Positions 16,292 to 25,204 are shown, counted from the first letter of the stretch. The stretch is 64,000 nt of DNA from Oribacterium sp. KHPX15 (GCF_900107835.1 NZ_FNRG01000003.1:1-64000), one strand, 5' to 3'. Numbers and translations: made by a program. The notes: generated by a model not told the origin, from the sequence alone.

Positions 16292-16984
16292 ATGTTTTGT
16301 AAGTGGTGCGGTAAAAAAATTACTAACAATGGAACGGCGTGCCCACATTGTGGCAGGGAACAAATTCCGTTAGTAAATGGAAATGGGTTTTGGGATTTAT
16401 GTGATGCCAAACCGCCTGAAACAAATGAGATCAAATCATCTGAAACAAAAGAAAACAAGCTACCTGAAACAAAAAAAATCAAGCCATCTGAAATAAACGA
16501 AATAAGTCCAAGGGTGAAAGAACCTGTAAAAGTGGAGAATAATTTGGATAAAAAGGAAAAGAAAAACAATAGGAATAGCGGTCCATTGCTTGTGGTAACG
16601 ATGCTGTTGGCATTGATATCGATGATTGTTTCCATATCATGCGTTGTCAGCCTGAATAGGATAAAGGAGCTGGAAGATGATGTTAATGGATTGAGGAAAA
16701 AAATCACATCGCAGGCGCCTGAGCAGACTTTTGATATCAGCGGATCAGAGGAAAGCATAGAAAGTAAAATCGCCGATATTGAAGAATCTTTGAATGATAA
16801 AATCTCTGAGCTTAAAGAGCATATTGAGAAATTAGAACATGAGATTGCAGAGTTAAAATCAAAAAACACTTCCGATAGCGATAATACCGGCGACAAACAG
16901 AATTTTAAAAAAAATGATAGGTCGGATGAGCCTTTTGACAGAAATTCCAAAAAGGCTACAGATTCAAAGTTGTATAATTACTAA
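16292..16984 (+). CDS. Zinc-ribbon protein with TM helix and coiled coil
   Basis: Residues 3-21 form a CWCG/CPHCG zinc ribbon. Residues 45-80 carry degenerate repeats built on KPSETNEIK. One membrane helix (about 97-122) is followed by a heptad-rich stretch (about 140-195) that should form a coiled coil outside, and a polar tail. The short spacing to its neighbours suggests an operon with 15959 and 17038. Function unknown. Confidence 0.75.
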   Translation: MFCKWCGKKITNNGTACPHCGREQIPLVNGNGFWDLCDAKPPETNEIKSSETKENKLPETKKIKPSEINEISPRVKEPVKVENNLDKKEKKNNRNSGPLLVVTMLLALISMIVSISCVVSLNRIKELEDDVNGLRKKITSQAPEQTFDISGSEESIESKIADIEESLNDKISELKEHIEKLEHEIAELKSKNTSDSDNTGDKQNFKKNDRSDEPFDRNSKKATDSKLYNY

Positions 16985-17037
16985 TGTAAATGAAAACGAT
17001 GTATCTGATGAAGATGAATAATCGATATGGGGGGATT

Positions 17038-17595
17038 ATGAGTAAAAAAATAAAAGGTGATAAATTGACTATCGTTGCATATACGGGTCTTGTCATAGCG
17101 GTTTTGTCAGCATTTACAACTATTGTGGGTTACACCAATAGAGACGGGGTTCATAGAACGTTTACCATAATAGATTTTCTTAAAGATGCAAATGGTTTTG
17201 GTTCTTTCGTATTTAATGAGTACACGGGTAAAGGACTTGTTGTCTTCGCCCCCTGGCAGTTGTATGTTCTGATTGCTTTAGGTACAGTGGCAATTATTTG
17301 TTCTTTTATTGGACTTATGAAGCTTTCCAAACAGACAGATAACCGTGCATCGTATGCATTAACAATTCTGGGCCTTATAGGAACCATGGCTCCTTCGGTG
17401 GTTTTATTTATCGAAATATTTATGCTGAAATCAAAGTATCTTGGAGAAATATCATGTGGTATCTATCCGATAGTTTCACCAATTGCAATGATCGTATGTA
17501 TTGCTGCAGCTGTAAAAATGCGTAGAAGGAATAATCAGTTTAGAAAAAAATTCAAAGAAGCAGAAGGACTGATTTATAGAGGTGGAAATCTATAA
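17038..17595 (+). CDS. Four-helix membrane protein of unknown function
   Basis: Start chosen at 17038 (MSKKIKGDKLTIVAYTG) because GGGGGG lies just upstream; an earlier ATG at 16990 lacks a site. The 185 residues have hydrophobic segments near 12-30, 75-98, 108-130 and 142-160, and a basic C-terminus. No family is recognised. It lies between the coiled-coil protein and the vWA gene in the same direction. Confidence 0.65.
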   Translation: MSKKIKGDKLTIVAYTGLVIAVLSAFTTIVGYTNRDGVHRTFTIIDFLKDANGFGSFVFNEYTGKGLVVFAPWQLYVLIALGTVAIICSFIGLMKLSKQTDNRASYALTILGLIGTMAPSVVLFIEIFMLKSKYLGEISCGIYPIVSPIAMIVCIAAAVKMRRRNNQFRKKFKEAEGLIYRGGNL

Positions 17596-17635
17596 TATAT
17601 ATGAACTAAAAAAATGATTTAAATGGAGGTTTATT

Positions 17636-18322
17636 ATGGGAAGCAATTACAAGATTAAGTACAACGTTGATATGGTTTTCTGCATCGACGTAACAGGAAG
17701 TATGGATCATATTATAAAGATCGTACAAAACAACGCTTTGAATCTGTATCAGGACGTTAAGAACTGTATGGAGCAGAAAGGAAAGCATATCGATACACTG
17801 AGAGTCAGGATTATTGCATTCAGAGATTATTTGGCTGACAACGAGGATGCTATGCTTGTAACTGATTTCTTCAGACTTCCGGAAGATGCCGAAAAATTGA
17901 AGAAATGTGTTGGCAGTCTGGTAGCCAAGGGAGGCGGAGATGATCCAGAGGACGGATTGGAAGCATTGGCATACGCGATAAGATCTAAATGGAATACAGA
18001 AAATGCTAAAAAGCGCCACGTTATAGTTTTGTGGACAGATGATGATGCACATGAACTTGGATTCGGAAAAGATTCTGAATACTATCCGAAGGGAATGGCT
18101 TCCGATATACGCGAGTTGACCTCCTGGTGGGGAGATGCCGGAGACCCCGGATATATGGATCAGGAAGCAAAGCGTCTTGTACTTTTTGCACCGGATATGC
18201 AGGGCTGGAAACAGGTTTCAGACAACTGGGACAAAGTTCTTCATTATCCTTCCGAAGCAGGTGACGGCTTAAAGGATGCGGAGTATGGCCAGATTATTTC
18301 TGTTATATCCCAGACAATTTAA
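17636..18322 (+). CDS. Cytoplasmic vWA-domain protein
   Basis: The 228-residue protein has no signal or membrane helix. It consists of one von Willebrand A domain with MIDAS residues Asp18-Val-Thr-Gly-Ser22 (DVTGS), a conserved GGGDDPEDGLEAL loop and HVIVLWTDDDAHE. Such stand-alone bacterial vWA proteins of the TerF/YegL type often accompany PP2C phosphatases and kinases, as here. It may act as a metal-dependent scaffold. GGAGG precedes the ATG and the phosphatase gene follows 23 bases later. Confidence 0.85.
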   Translation: MGSNYKIKYNVDMVFCIDVTGSMDHIIKIVQNNALNLYQDVKNCMEQKGKHIDTLRVRIIAFRDYLADNEDAMLVTDFFRLPEDAEKLKKCVGSLVAKGGGDDPEDGLEALAYAIRSKWNTENAKKRHVIVLWTDDDAHELGFGKDSEYYPKGMASDIRELTSWWGDAGDPGYMDQEAKRLVLFAPDMQGWKQVSDNWDKVLHYPSEAGDGLKDAEYGQIISVISQTI

Positions 18323-18345
18323 GATTTTATAGAGGTAGCATTACC

Positions 18346-19323
18346 GTGGATGATAGTTTGTTTACTGCAGCAGGTTCAAAGGATTTCCTGGAGTTATTGG
18401 GAACGCACTTTCTGATCTGTAATGAAAAAATTCTGACCAGGGGTGAGGACTGTGGTTTTGAAGCATATACAGTGGAAGCAGGGATAATGGGCGCTTTTGA
18501 TGGGTGTGGCGGACTGGGTTCAAAGACATGTTCTGCTATTTCCGGAAAAACTGAGGCATATCTTGCTTCCAGAGCAGTGGGAAATGCCGTACGTATGTGG
18601 TTTGATGCATGTTCTTCATTTGGATATAAATGGGATTCGGATTTGCTTAAGAAATATATCATTTCCAATCTTACATTGTGTCAAAAGAACTCGGGAGAAG
18701 AAGTTTCAAAATTAAGGGGAACGATGGTCAGATCTTTCCCATCTACAATCGCTGCAGTTGCTTTTAGTATTGATAAAGAAGGGCTGAAATCAGAACATAT
18801 TTGGGCAGGGGATTCAAGGACATATATTTTGGATTATTATGGACTGGCTCAAATCAGCGAAGATGATATCAAAGGCGAAGATGCAATGAGTAACCTGACC
18901 AGAGACGGTGCTCTTACAAATGTACTCTCTGCTGATGAAAAATTCATACTTCATACCCGTACGTTTCCGATAAAGCACCCTTGCATGGTTATTGCTGCCT
19001 CTGATGGATGTTTCGGGTATGTTTCATCACCTATGGAATTTGAACTTATGCTTTTGGAGTCTTTGATTAAAGCGCCTAATGTTGATATATGGCAAAAATC
19101 ATTGAACGAGGATATTTCAAAGAGATCCGGTGATGATCAGACAATTGCGATTGCGGCTTTTGGCTTTGATGACTTTGTTTCGGTTCAGGAATATTTTAGA
19201 AACCGGTATGAAGCAGTATCAGACATTGTCCGGAGATTTAATGCTGCGGAACCGGATAAAGGCATATCATTTTGGGAAAGCTATAAGCCTAATTATTACC
19301 GGTATGCTGTAAGAGAAGAGTAA
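18346..19323 (+). CDS. PP2C-family (PPM) Ser/Thr protein phosphatase
   Basis: The 325-residue protein shows the PP2C metal-binding motifs GAFDGCGG (Asp52-Gly53), WAGDSRTY, AASDGCFGYV and SGDDQTIAIA, in the correct order. It should remove phosphate from Ser/Thr with Mn/Mg. The start is GTG after GAGGTAG. The kinase gene begins one base after its stop, so the two are almost certainly co-translated as an opposing pair. No membrane helix. Confidence 0.9.
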   Translation: MDDSLFTAAGSKDFLELLGTHFLICNEKILTRGEDCGFEAYTVEAGIMGAFDGCGGLGSKTCSAISGKTEAYLASRAVGNAVRMWFDACSSFGYKWDSDLLKKYIISNLTLCQKNSGEEVSKLRGTMVRSFPSTIAAVAFSIDKEGLKSEHIWAGDSRTYILDYYGLAQISEDDIKGEDAMSNLTRDGALTNVLSADEKFILHTRTFPIKHPCMVIAASDGCFGYVSSPMEFELMLLESLIKAPNVDIWQKSLNEDISKRSGDDQTIAIAAFGFDDFVSVQEYFRNRYEAVSDIVRRFNAAEPDKGISFWESYKPNYYRYAVREE

Positions 19324-19324
19324 T

Positions 19325-20290
19325 ATGGATTGTATTAACATTAATAATTATTATCTGGATGGACCTTTGACTTGTGACAATAGTGGTTTTTCCAAGTGGG
19401 GGATTGGATTACGGGCAAATAAGAAATATTTTATAAAAGAATTTTTGGCCCCGGTCTATCCCTCAGAGGATGCCATGTTTACCGAAGAGAAAAAACAAGA
19501 GAGGATCAGAATATGCAATTCATTTGTTAAGGAAAAGAAAGAATTGTATTCTGCCATCCGTGATGCTGATGATGGACACATTGCAGCCGTGGAACAATTC
19601 TTCAGGGTTGGATCAAAGTACTATATATCAACAAAAGCATATGTTGACAGGCAAATGTCGATTTCGGATTTGCAGGAATGTATGTTTACGGACAGGCTTC
19701 GGCTTTGTTGTGCTGTTGCACACTCAATGGCTAGGATTCATGAGAAGAGAATAATACATTCGGATATCAAGCCGGATAATATACTGATCATTAACAACAG
19801 GTATATTCCAAGACCATATATCATCGATTTCGACTGCAGTTTTTTTGAATACAACAGTCCAAAATTGGGTGAAGAACTTAATGGTGACATGGTATATCTG
19901 TCACCGGAAGGATTCCTTCACATTGCAGAGATAGAATCGAATCTTAGCTGCAAAATGGATGTTTTTGCATTAGGACTTGTGTTCCACCAATATCTCACCG
20001 GTGAAATGCCGGATTTTGATCATAACGAGTATCAGTACGCATACGAAGCTGTGTTGGATGACCATCCATTGGATGTTGGAAAGATCAATAATGATTATTG
20101 CAAGGTCATGATTCAGAAAATGCTTGCTAAGAAACCCGAAGACAGACCGGATATGAGAGCGGTTTTTAATACTTTAAATGCGGTGTTTCTTTCATTGCTT
20201 GGCAGATCACTGCCTGAAAAAATAGAAGAAAAGAGAGTAGAAAAACAGGAAGAGGAATATGAGTTTCTGCAATATGCAGGAGATTTATAA
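19325..20290 (+). CDS. Ser/Thr protein kinase-like protein (DFD variant)
   Basis: The 321-residue kinase domain has Lys38 in FIKEF as the likely ATP lysine, catalytic loop HSDIKPDN (145-152; Asp147, Lys149, Asn152) and YLSPEGF as the APE-like segment. The metal-binding DFG is DFD (168-170); the Asp is kept, so activity is likely. The glycine loop is reduced to GIGLRANKK. No membrane helix is seen, and the tail is Glu/Lys-rich. It is coupled to the PP2C gene. The substrate is unknown; nearby zinc-ribbon and acidic-tail proteins are candidates by inference. Confidence 0.85.
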   Translation: MDCININNYYLDGPLTCDNSGFSKWGIGLRANKKYFIKEFLAPVYPSEDAMFTEEKKQERIRICNSFVKEKKELYSAIRDADDGHIAAVEQFFRVGSKYYISTKAYVDRQMSISDLQECMFTDRLRLCCAVAHSMARIHEKRIIHSDIKPDNILIINNRYIPRPYIIDFDCSFFEYNSPKLGEELNGDMVYLSPEGFLHIAEIESNLSCKMDVFALGLVFHQYLTGEMPDFDHNEYQYAYEAVLDDHPLDVGKINNDYCKVMIQKMLAKKPEDRPDMRAVFNTLNAVFLSLLGRSLPEKIEEKRVEKQEEEYEFLQYAGDL

Positions 20291-20302
20291 AGGGGGATTG
20301 TT

Positions 20303-21172
20303 ATGGAAAAGGAAAATGCAGGCGGTTCAAAACTTACGGTCAGGAAAGTATTACGAATTCTTTCTATCATATGTATTGTGATGGTGTTTTGCCCGTCATT
20401 CATAGCGTCTTTTTTCAGTTTTGAGATGCAGGTATCTGTTATGGCGGCTGCTGGAGGAATTACTATTGCAGGAGAAGAAGCAGTTGAACCATATCCAATA
20501 ATGTATCTTTGTGTGATTATTCCAATATTATTGCTAGTTCTTTTGTATAAGAATAAGCAATCTGATGAACAGAATACTAGTGCCATTTTTTTGATCGGAC
20601 TAGTTGATGCTATAATGTGGCTATATTTTAGAAAAGTAACGGAGGATATAGCCAGTCAAAATTATTGCCTATTTAAAACAACAGGATGGTATGTTTTAAA
20701 TATGATCTCATTGGGCATGATTTTAGTGATGTCCGGTTTAGTTGGCCTTCAAAAGTTGCAGATGGATGCTGACATTAATGAGTTGCTTTCCCGTGTTGAA
20801 ACAGAAGATTCTCGTGATAAGATGTCAGAATCGACGAGTCAGATGTCTAGAGTAATAAGTCATCCGGCAGAAAATGTATCAAATAATACAGACGGTGTTG
20901 AAACGGAAAAGAAGGATGTTATCAGATTCTGTGGAAAGTGCGGTGGTCCTTTGGTGTCTGGTGCGGATTTCTGTCCATCCTGTGGTGCACCTGTGTTGAA
21001 GAGATTTTTAGAAGAAGCTGAGGCAGCAAGAAAAGGAGCAGAAGTACAAGTCAGAAAAGAAGAACCTGCAAAGAAGATGACCGTAGAAGTTTCTAAAACA
21101 AAAGAAGTGCCATCAACTCACGATGATGATACAGATGATCAGATTTGGCATCGAGGGTCAGATTTATTATAA
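20303..21172 (+). CDS. Membrane protein with C-terminal zinc ribbon
   Basis: The 289 residues have four hydrophobic segments (about 18-38, 68-85, 95-112, 130-150), a Ser/Thr/Glu linker (160-205) and a zinc ribbon FCGKCGGPLVSGADFCPSCG at about 213-232. A charged tail follows. The zinc ribbon therefore lies in the cytosol after the membrane part, the reverse of the other ribbon proteins here. It begins 13 bases after the kinase and ends the operon at a terminator. Function unknown. Confidence 0.75.
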   Translation: MEKENAGGSKLTVRKVLRILSIICIVMVFCPSFIASFFSFEMQVSVMAAAGGITIAGEEAVEPYPIMYLCVIIPILLLVLLYKNKQSDEQNTSAIFLIGLVDAIMWLYFRKVTEDIASQNYCLFKTTGWYVLNMISLGMILVMSGLVGLQKLQMDADINELLSRVETEDSRDKMSESTSQMSRVISHPAENVSNNTDGVETEKKDVIRFCGKCGGPLVSGADFCPSCGAPVLKRFLEEAEAARKGAEVQVRKEEPAKKMTVEVSKTKEVPSTHDDDTDDQIWHRGSDLL

Positions 21173-21190
21173 AAGGGCCTCCAAAGTTCA

Positions 21191-21237
21191 TGAAGGCATC
21201 CCGAGCGTATTAAGGGGCAGACTTAATTGTGTCTGCC
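21191..21237 (+). repeat. Intergenic repeat related to 31101-31147
   Basis: The stretch reads TCCCGAGCGTATTAAGGGGC before AGACTTAA. At 31102 a similar stretch reads TCCGAGCGGATTGAGGGGT before AGACTTAA. Both lie downstream of operons in this region and include a hairpin. Confidence 0.5.
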
Positions 21238-21247
21238 TCTTTTATTG
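21215..21247 (+). terminator. Intrinsic terminator ending the phosphatase/kinase operon
   Basis: GGCAGAC (21216-21222) pairs with GTCTGCC (21231-21237) around an 8-nt loop, followed by TCTTTTATT. Confidence 0.75.
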
Positions 21248-21543
21248 TGAATGGATTATGGCGATGTTATAATTTTAGCAGGTTATATCGAAGTTGGTCT
21301 TCAATATGGGAGAAGTAATAAGGAAACTTGAAGGGTGAAAGGTGACAGAATAGTGAAAGCATAAGAGGATGCAGTCAGATCAGTCTGAAATGTTCCTTTT
21401 GTCAGAAAAATATGCTGTTCATCAGCTTTTTCACTGAAGATAATATTAGGTAGTAGTATATAAACATAAAATAAAGGAAACAGATAAAGCAAATCTATGT
21501 TTACGTAGTATTATATTAATCTTAATGTTTTAGCAGGTGTTAA
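21248..21543 (+). other. Non-coding AT-rich stretch before the putative effector gene
   Basis: No gene is seen on either strand that has a ribosome-binding site and a convincing product. It probably carries the promoter for 21544, but no clear -35/-10 pair stands out. Confidence 0.4.
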
Positions 21544-22650
21544 ATGAGCGAGTTTAAAATCAGGATTAAAGAAGCTAAACAGGTCGATAGTGATTTTCGC
21601 CGTTATTCTGTAAAATATAACGGACTTTATTCTGATATAGCAAATGTAAAGCGAAATATAAGATGGGAAGTTCAAAACAGATCTGCCATCGATGGTAGGC
21701 TTACACAGCTATTGAGTGATATGAGGCACACTAACGATATTTTAATAAAATGTACAACTACACTACAAGAGGTAGTTGAGGAGTATATCTCAACGGAGAC
21801 CGGATTGATTGGCGGTAATGTTATTAAAGGTATTGGTGCAGAAGCAGTTGCCGTGGGTATCACAGATAATCCATCATGGGTAAATGATAATCCTGTGCAA
21901 TTTGGTGATGTAATCCATACAGTTGAGGATATTGCGGGTGGATTGATTGGATTTAATTATAATAGAGCTCTTGAATTTTTAAAAGGAGCAACAGGTCCAT
22001 GGGGAAAGTTAGTTTCATATGATCCCTCTAATCCGTTTAGTGGCATTGCAGGAATTATTGGTGGTTTTGCAGACTTAGTGGATTCACCCACAACGGAATG
22101 GTCCGATCTATTTTTAAATCCTAGTACTTTTTCAATGAGCGACTCTGTGGGGCAGTATTTTGATTTTTCGAATGCAAGCAAAGCGACTTCAGCAGCTTGC
22201 AATTGGGCCATGAAAATTTTTGACAGTGGAGTTGAAAACTATGAAGAATATCAAAAAGGTGGAATGACTTTGGAAAGATTCTTTGTAGAGACAGGAAATG
22301 AGGCAGGATTAGCAGTGGTGGAAAACATAGCCCTTACTGCAGCAGTGGGTGCAATTGCAACAGCTGCCGGAATCACTACGGCTCCGGCCTGGTTAATCGC
22401 AGGTGGCGTAGCAGTCGCAACTATAGTAGTGGATGCCGGACTTAATGGGATTGTACAAATAGCAACAGATAATCCAAAGGCTGAATGGAAAGATGAGCTT
22501 TCGGATCTCTTTCTTGACTACGCAGATGATCCAATGGGCGGAATAGAAGCCGTTACGTCGGCAGGACAAAACTTTTTTAACAAAACAGGCGCGAAGGCAA
22601 TAGAATTAAAAGATACCGTATGTGAGTGGGGTTCATTAATTTTTAGTTGA
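21544..22650 (+). CDS. Putative type VII secretion effector with glycine-zipper-like C-terminus
   Basis: The 368-residue protein begins MSEFKIRIKEAKQVDSDF and is helical for about 85 residues, ending in YISTETGLIGG, a YxxxE motif (81-85) as in type VII secretion substrates. The RHS protein at 59891 has the same start and YIQTE at the same residues. The middle is Gly/Asp/Ser-rich. Residues about 262-308 are strongly hydrophobic with small residues (ALTAAVGAIATAAGI; WLIAGGVAVATIVV), which could insert in membranes. It lacks the classical LXG motif. A toxin role is inferred, not shown. A DUF4176 gene follows 33 bases later. The ribosome site is weak (AGCAGGTG). Confidence 0.6.
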   Translation: MSEFKIRIKEAKQVDSDFRRYSVKYNGLYSDIANVKRNIRWEVQNRSAIDGRLTQLLSDMRHTNDILIKCTTTLQEVVEEYISTETGLIGGNVIKGIGAEAVAVGITDNPSWVNDNPVQFGDVIHTVEDIAGGLIGFNYNRALEFLKGATGPWGKLVSYDPSNPFSGIAGIIGGFADLVDSPTTEWSDLFLNPSTFSMSDSVGQYFDFSNASKATSAACNWAMKIFDSGVENYEEYQKGGMTLERFFVETGNEAGLAVVENIALTAAVGAIATAAGITTAPAWLIAGGVAVATIVVDAGLNGIVQIATDNPKAEWKDELSDLFLDYADDPMGGIEAVTSAGQNFFNKTGAKAIELKDTVCEWGSLIFS

Positions 22651-22683
22651 TAAAATATATTATTTTAAAAGGAGATACAATTT

Positions 22684-22962
22684 ATGAAGAACAATGTTAG
22701 AGAATTACTGCCTATAGGTTCAGTTGTTATTTTAAAAGAGGCAAAAAAGAAAGTAATGGTTTTTGGTGTTAAACAGGGAGATAAGGCTACTGGAAAAGAG
22801 TATGACTATATAGGCGTAGTTTATCCTGAAGGATCTATGGGTGAGGGAACTCAGTTCTTCTTTGATCATGATGCAATTGATAAGGTATTCTTCAAAGGAT
22901 TTGACGATGAAGAAAGAACTAAATTTATTGATAAGTTAGCGAATTATTATGACAACAAATAA
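22684..22962 (+). CDS. DUF4176 protein
   Basis: The 92 residues match DUF4176 by eye: LPIGSVVILKEAKKKVMVFG, YDYIGVVYPEGSMG, FDHDAIDKVFFKGFDDEE. DUF4176 proteins are commonly found beside LXG-type type VII effectors and are thought to help recognise or guide them. Here it directly follows the glycine-rich putative effector, which supports that reading of both genes. A good AAGGAGA site precedes it. An immunity role is an alternative. Confidence 0.8.
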   Translation: MKNNVRELLPIGSVVILKEAKKKVMVFGVKQGDKATGKEYDYIGVVYPEGSMGEGTQFFFDHDAIDKVFFKGFDDEERTKFIDKLANYYDNK

Positions 22963-23004
22963 TGTATAAACTATAAGAATCAAACCGGGGAAGAATTACT
23001 AAGG

Positions 23005-23022
23005 GGCTGTATATATACAGCC
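23005..23022. repeat. Perfect 18-bp palindrome upstream of kinase gene
   Basis: GGCTGTATATATACAGCC lies 17 bases before the kinase start. It may be the terminator of the DUF4176 gene (weak T-run TCTTATAT) or an operator. The kinase start has no clear ribosome-binding site. Confidence 0.5.
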
Positions 23023-23039
23023 TCTTATATGGTGTATTT

Positions 23040-25022
23040 ATGGATAAAATTTTGCTGGGAAGATACAAAATAATAAAAGAAATAGGCCGGGGCGGAATGA
23101 GCGATGTTTATCTTGCTGAGAATATAACATTGCATAACTACTGGGCGATTAAGGCAGTTCATAAACTAAACAGAGGAAAAATCGAGCTTCTTTCCGAGCC
23201 CAATATTCTCAAGAATCTAAATCATTTCGCATTGCCCAGAATTGTTGATATCACAGAAGATAATGAAAATCTGTATATCATCATGGATTATGTTGAGGGA
23301 ACCAACCTGAGGAACCTTATAGAGAAGGAGGGCTGTATCAAAGAAAAGCAGATCCTTCAGTGGGGTGTTGAATTATGTGATGTTCTTGGGTATCTGCATG
23401 GGCAGAAGCCGCCTATCATCTATCGTGATATGAAGCCGGGAAATCTGATTGTTGACAGAGATAACCATCTTAAGCTGATTGATTTTGGTATTGCCATACC
23501 GGCTGATGATGCCGGCCAGGGTGCTATTTTCCTTACCAAAGGATATGCAGCTCCTGAGCAGACCAATGTTCACTCACAAAAAGACAGCCGGGTAGATATA
23601 TATGCCCTGGGCGCAACATTGTTCGCCATGGCAACAGGCAAAAGTCCTGCACAGTACGGATTTCCGCTGCCCATGGCAAATTCCATAAATCCGGATCTGA
23701 CAGACGGATTCAGTACAATTATTCAGATATGTACAAGTGTTGACCCAAAAACACGATTCCAAAATGTTGACCAGTTAAAGCATGCTTTGACTCATGTCGA
23801 TACATATAATCAAAGTTACCGAAAGCAAAAAAGAAAACAAAGAAGCAGAGCAGTGGCATCCATAGTCGGAGTGGTTTTGTCAATGGCTGTATTGTTCCTG
23901 GGAATCAATATTCATTTCAAGGAAAAACAGGAAGCTTATAACACATTACTCTTAGATGCGGCAAATGCTGCAGCAAAAAGTGATTTTACAAATGCCGAAT
24001 CACTTTTTCAGAAATCCATCGATATGGAACCAAAATTAATCGAAGGCTATTTAGGTGTTGCAAGCACATATCAAAAGGAACAGCAATATGATAAGTGCCT
24101 GGATTACATAAACAATACGGTCTTGACATTATTTCCGGACTCCATCATGGATAGCAGACTTAATTATATAATCGGACAGACATATGAAGGAAAAGGAAAA
24201 AATCAGGCTGCATTAAAGTATTATGAAGCAGCCGCAAATTATGATACTGAGAATCCGGGGTATCTGCAGGATTATATCATTTCATTGATAAATGATGATC
24301 AGATAGAAAAAGCAAAAGAGCTTGTACCAAGATGGGAAACTATGAGCGATTCCGTGGATTTAGAAAACTACATCGATGTAAGAACTGCCATAGATACAGG
24401 GAACGCAGATGAAATGCTTAAGGTGCTGGATAACTGCATTGCCCAAAATGATAATGAATCCATAACCGTAAAAGCCATCATTGATGTTTCTCAGGAATTA
24501 CAGGATCATGGAGACAAAACTTCGGATGTCAGCTGCTACACTAAAGCTATAGACATGCTTGATTACTATAGTAAAAACATCCGGATTGAATTGTATCCTG
24601 AAATTACGGAGCAAAAAGGAAAAGCAGCGTATAAGGCAGCATTGGAAACAGGTGATAATGCATACTACGAGGAGGCTGCTGATAGTTTCCTGAAGGTTTT
24701 GGATCTCGGGTACAAAAAAGCTTATCTGTACAGAAACATTGCCATGATCAGACAGCAACAAAAAGATTTCAAGGCGGGCGAAGATATCCTCGATATCATG
24801 GAAAAACAGTATCCGGATGACTATCAATCATGGTACCAGAGAACAATGCTTCGTATAGCGGAACAAAGTGAACTGCCTGCTGAACAGAGAGACTATTCCG
24901 GTGTTCAGGATGCCTGGGATCATGTAAAGTCCATGACGGAAGGTACAGATACTGAAGGTGAAGTGAGTTCGCTTCGAGGATTGATAAAAGATCTTGAATC
25001 CCAGGGGCTTGTTCGGGAATGA
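23040..25022 (+). CDS. PknB-type transmembrane Ser/Thr kinase with extracellular TPR domain
   Basis: Residues 6-265 form a Hanks-type kinase: glycine loop IGRGGMSDVY, Lys38 in WAIKAV, catalytic YRDMKPGN (Asp130, Asn135), DFG at 148-150 and APEQ at 171-174. One helix spans 271-290. The external 370 residues contain TPR-like repeats (KSDFTNAESLFQKSIDMEP; KNQAALKYYEAAANYD) in place of the PASTA repeats of PknB. The frame begins immediately before the kinase core, so the ATG at 23040 is favoured despite a poor ribosome site. It may sense surface protein partners and phosphorylate proteins inside. Confidence 0.92.
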   Translation: MDKILLGRYKIIKEIGRGGMSDVYLAENITLHNYWAIKAVHKLNRGKIELLSEPNILKNLNHFALPRIVDITEDNENLYIIMDYVEGTNLRNLIEKEGCIKEKQILQWGVELCDVLGYLHGQKPPIIYRDMKPGNLIVDRDNHLKLIDFGIAIPADDAGQGAIFLTKGYAAPEQTNVHSQKDSRVDIYALGATLFAMATGKSPAQYGFPLPMANSINPDLTDGFSTIIQICTSVDPKTRFQNVDQLKHALTHVDTYNQSYRKQKRKQRSRAVASIVGVVLSMAVLFLGINIHFKEKQEAYNTLLLDAANAAAKSDFTNAESLFQKSIDMEPKLIEGYLGVASTYQKEQQYDKCLDYINNTVLTLFPDSIMDSRLNYIIGQTYEGKGKNQAALKYYEAAANYDTENPGYLQDYIISLINDDQIEKAKELVPRWETMSDSVDLENYIDVRTAIDTGNADEMLKVLDNCIAQNDNESITVKAIIDVSQELQDHGDKTSDVSCYTKAIDMLDYYSKNIRIELYPEITEQKGKAAYKAALETGDNAYYEEAADSFLKVLDLGYKKAYLYRNIAMIRQQQKDFKAGEDILDIMEKQYPDDYQSWYQRTMLRIAEQSELPAEQRDYSGVQDAWDHVKSMTEGTDTEGEVSSLRGLIKDLESQGLVRE

Positions 25023-25114
25023 TGCAACAAACATGGAGTCTTAATTTATTTAAAAGAAGTTGTGGATCAGATATTTAGGCTCAAAAACAGCGATAATTCA
25101 GGAGGATTACTTTC

Positions 25115-25204
25115 ATGGGAATGATTCTTATCTGCGTCGGAACCGTAGGATTGATATGCAGTATAGTGGGATTTATCATTAATATCTGGAAATATCGGCA
25201 CTGA
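25115..25204 (+). CDS. 29-residue single-helix membrane peptide
   Basis: After a strong CAGGAGG site an ATG at 25115 opens MGMILICVGTVGLICSIVGF and ends IINIWKYRH. Almost the whole peptide is one membrane helix with a basic end. It sits between the kinase and the TPR-LRR protein in the same direction. Good translation signals and composition support a real gene; the function is unknown. Confidence 0.6.
   Translation: MGMILICVGTVGLICSIVGFIINIWKYRH

Noticed and set aside
16189-16950. 253-residue Ser/Phe-rich minus-strand frame
   Set aside because: It is the mirror of the zinc-ribbon/coiled-coil gene on the plus strand, with shadow-like composition and no ribosome site.
22651-23039. Immunity gene for the putative effector other than the DUF4176 gene
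   Set aside because: No further frame fits between 22963 and the kinase start; no membrane immunity protein is visible.
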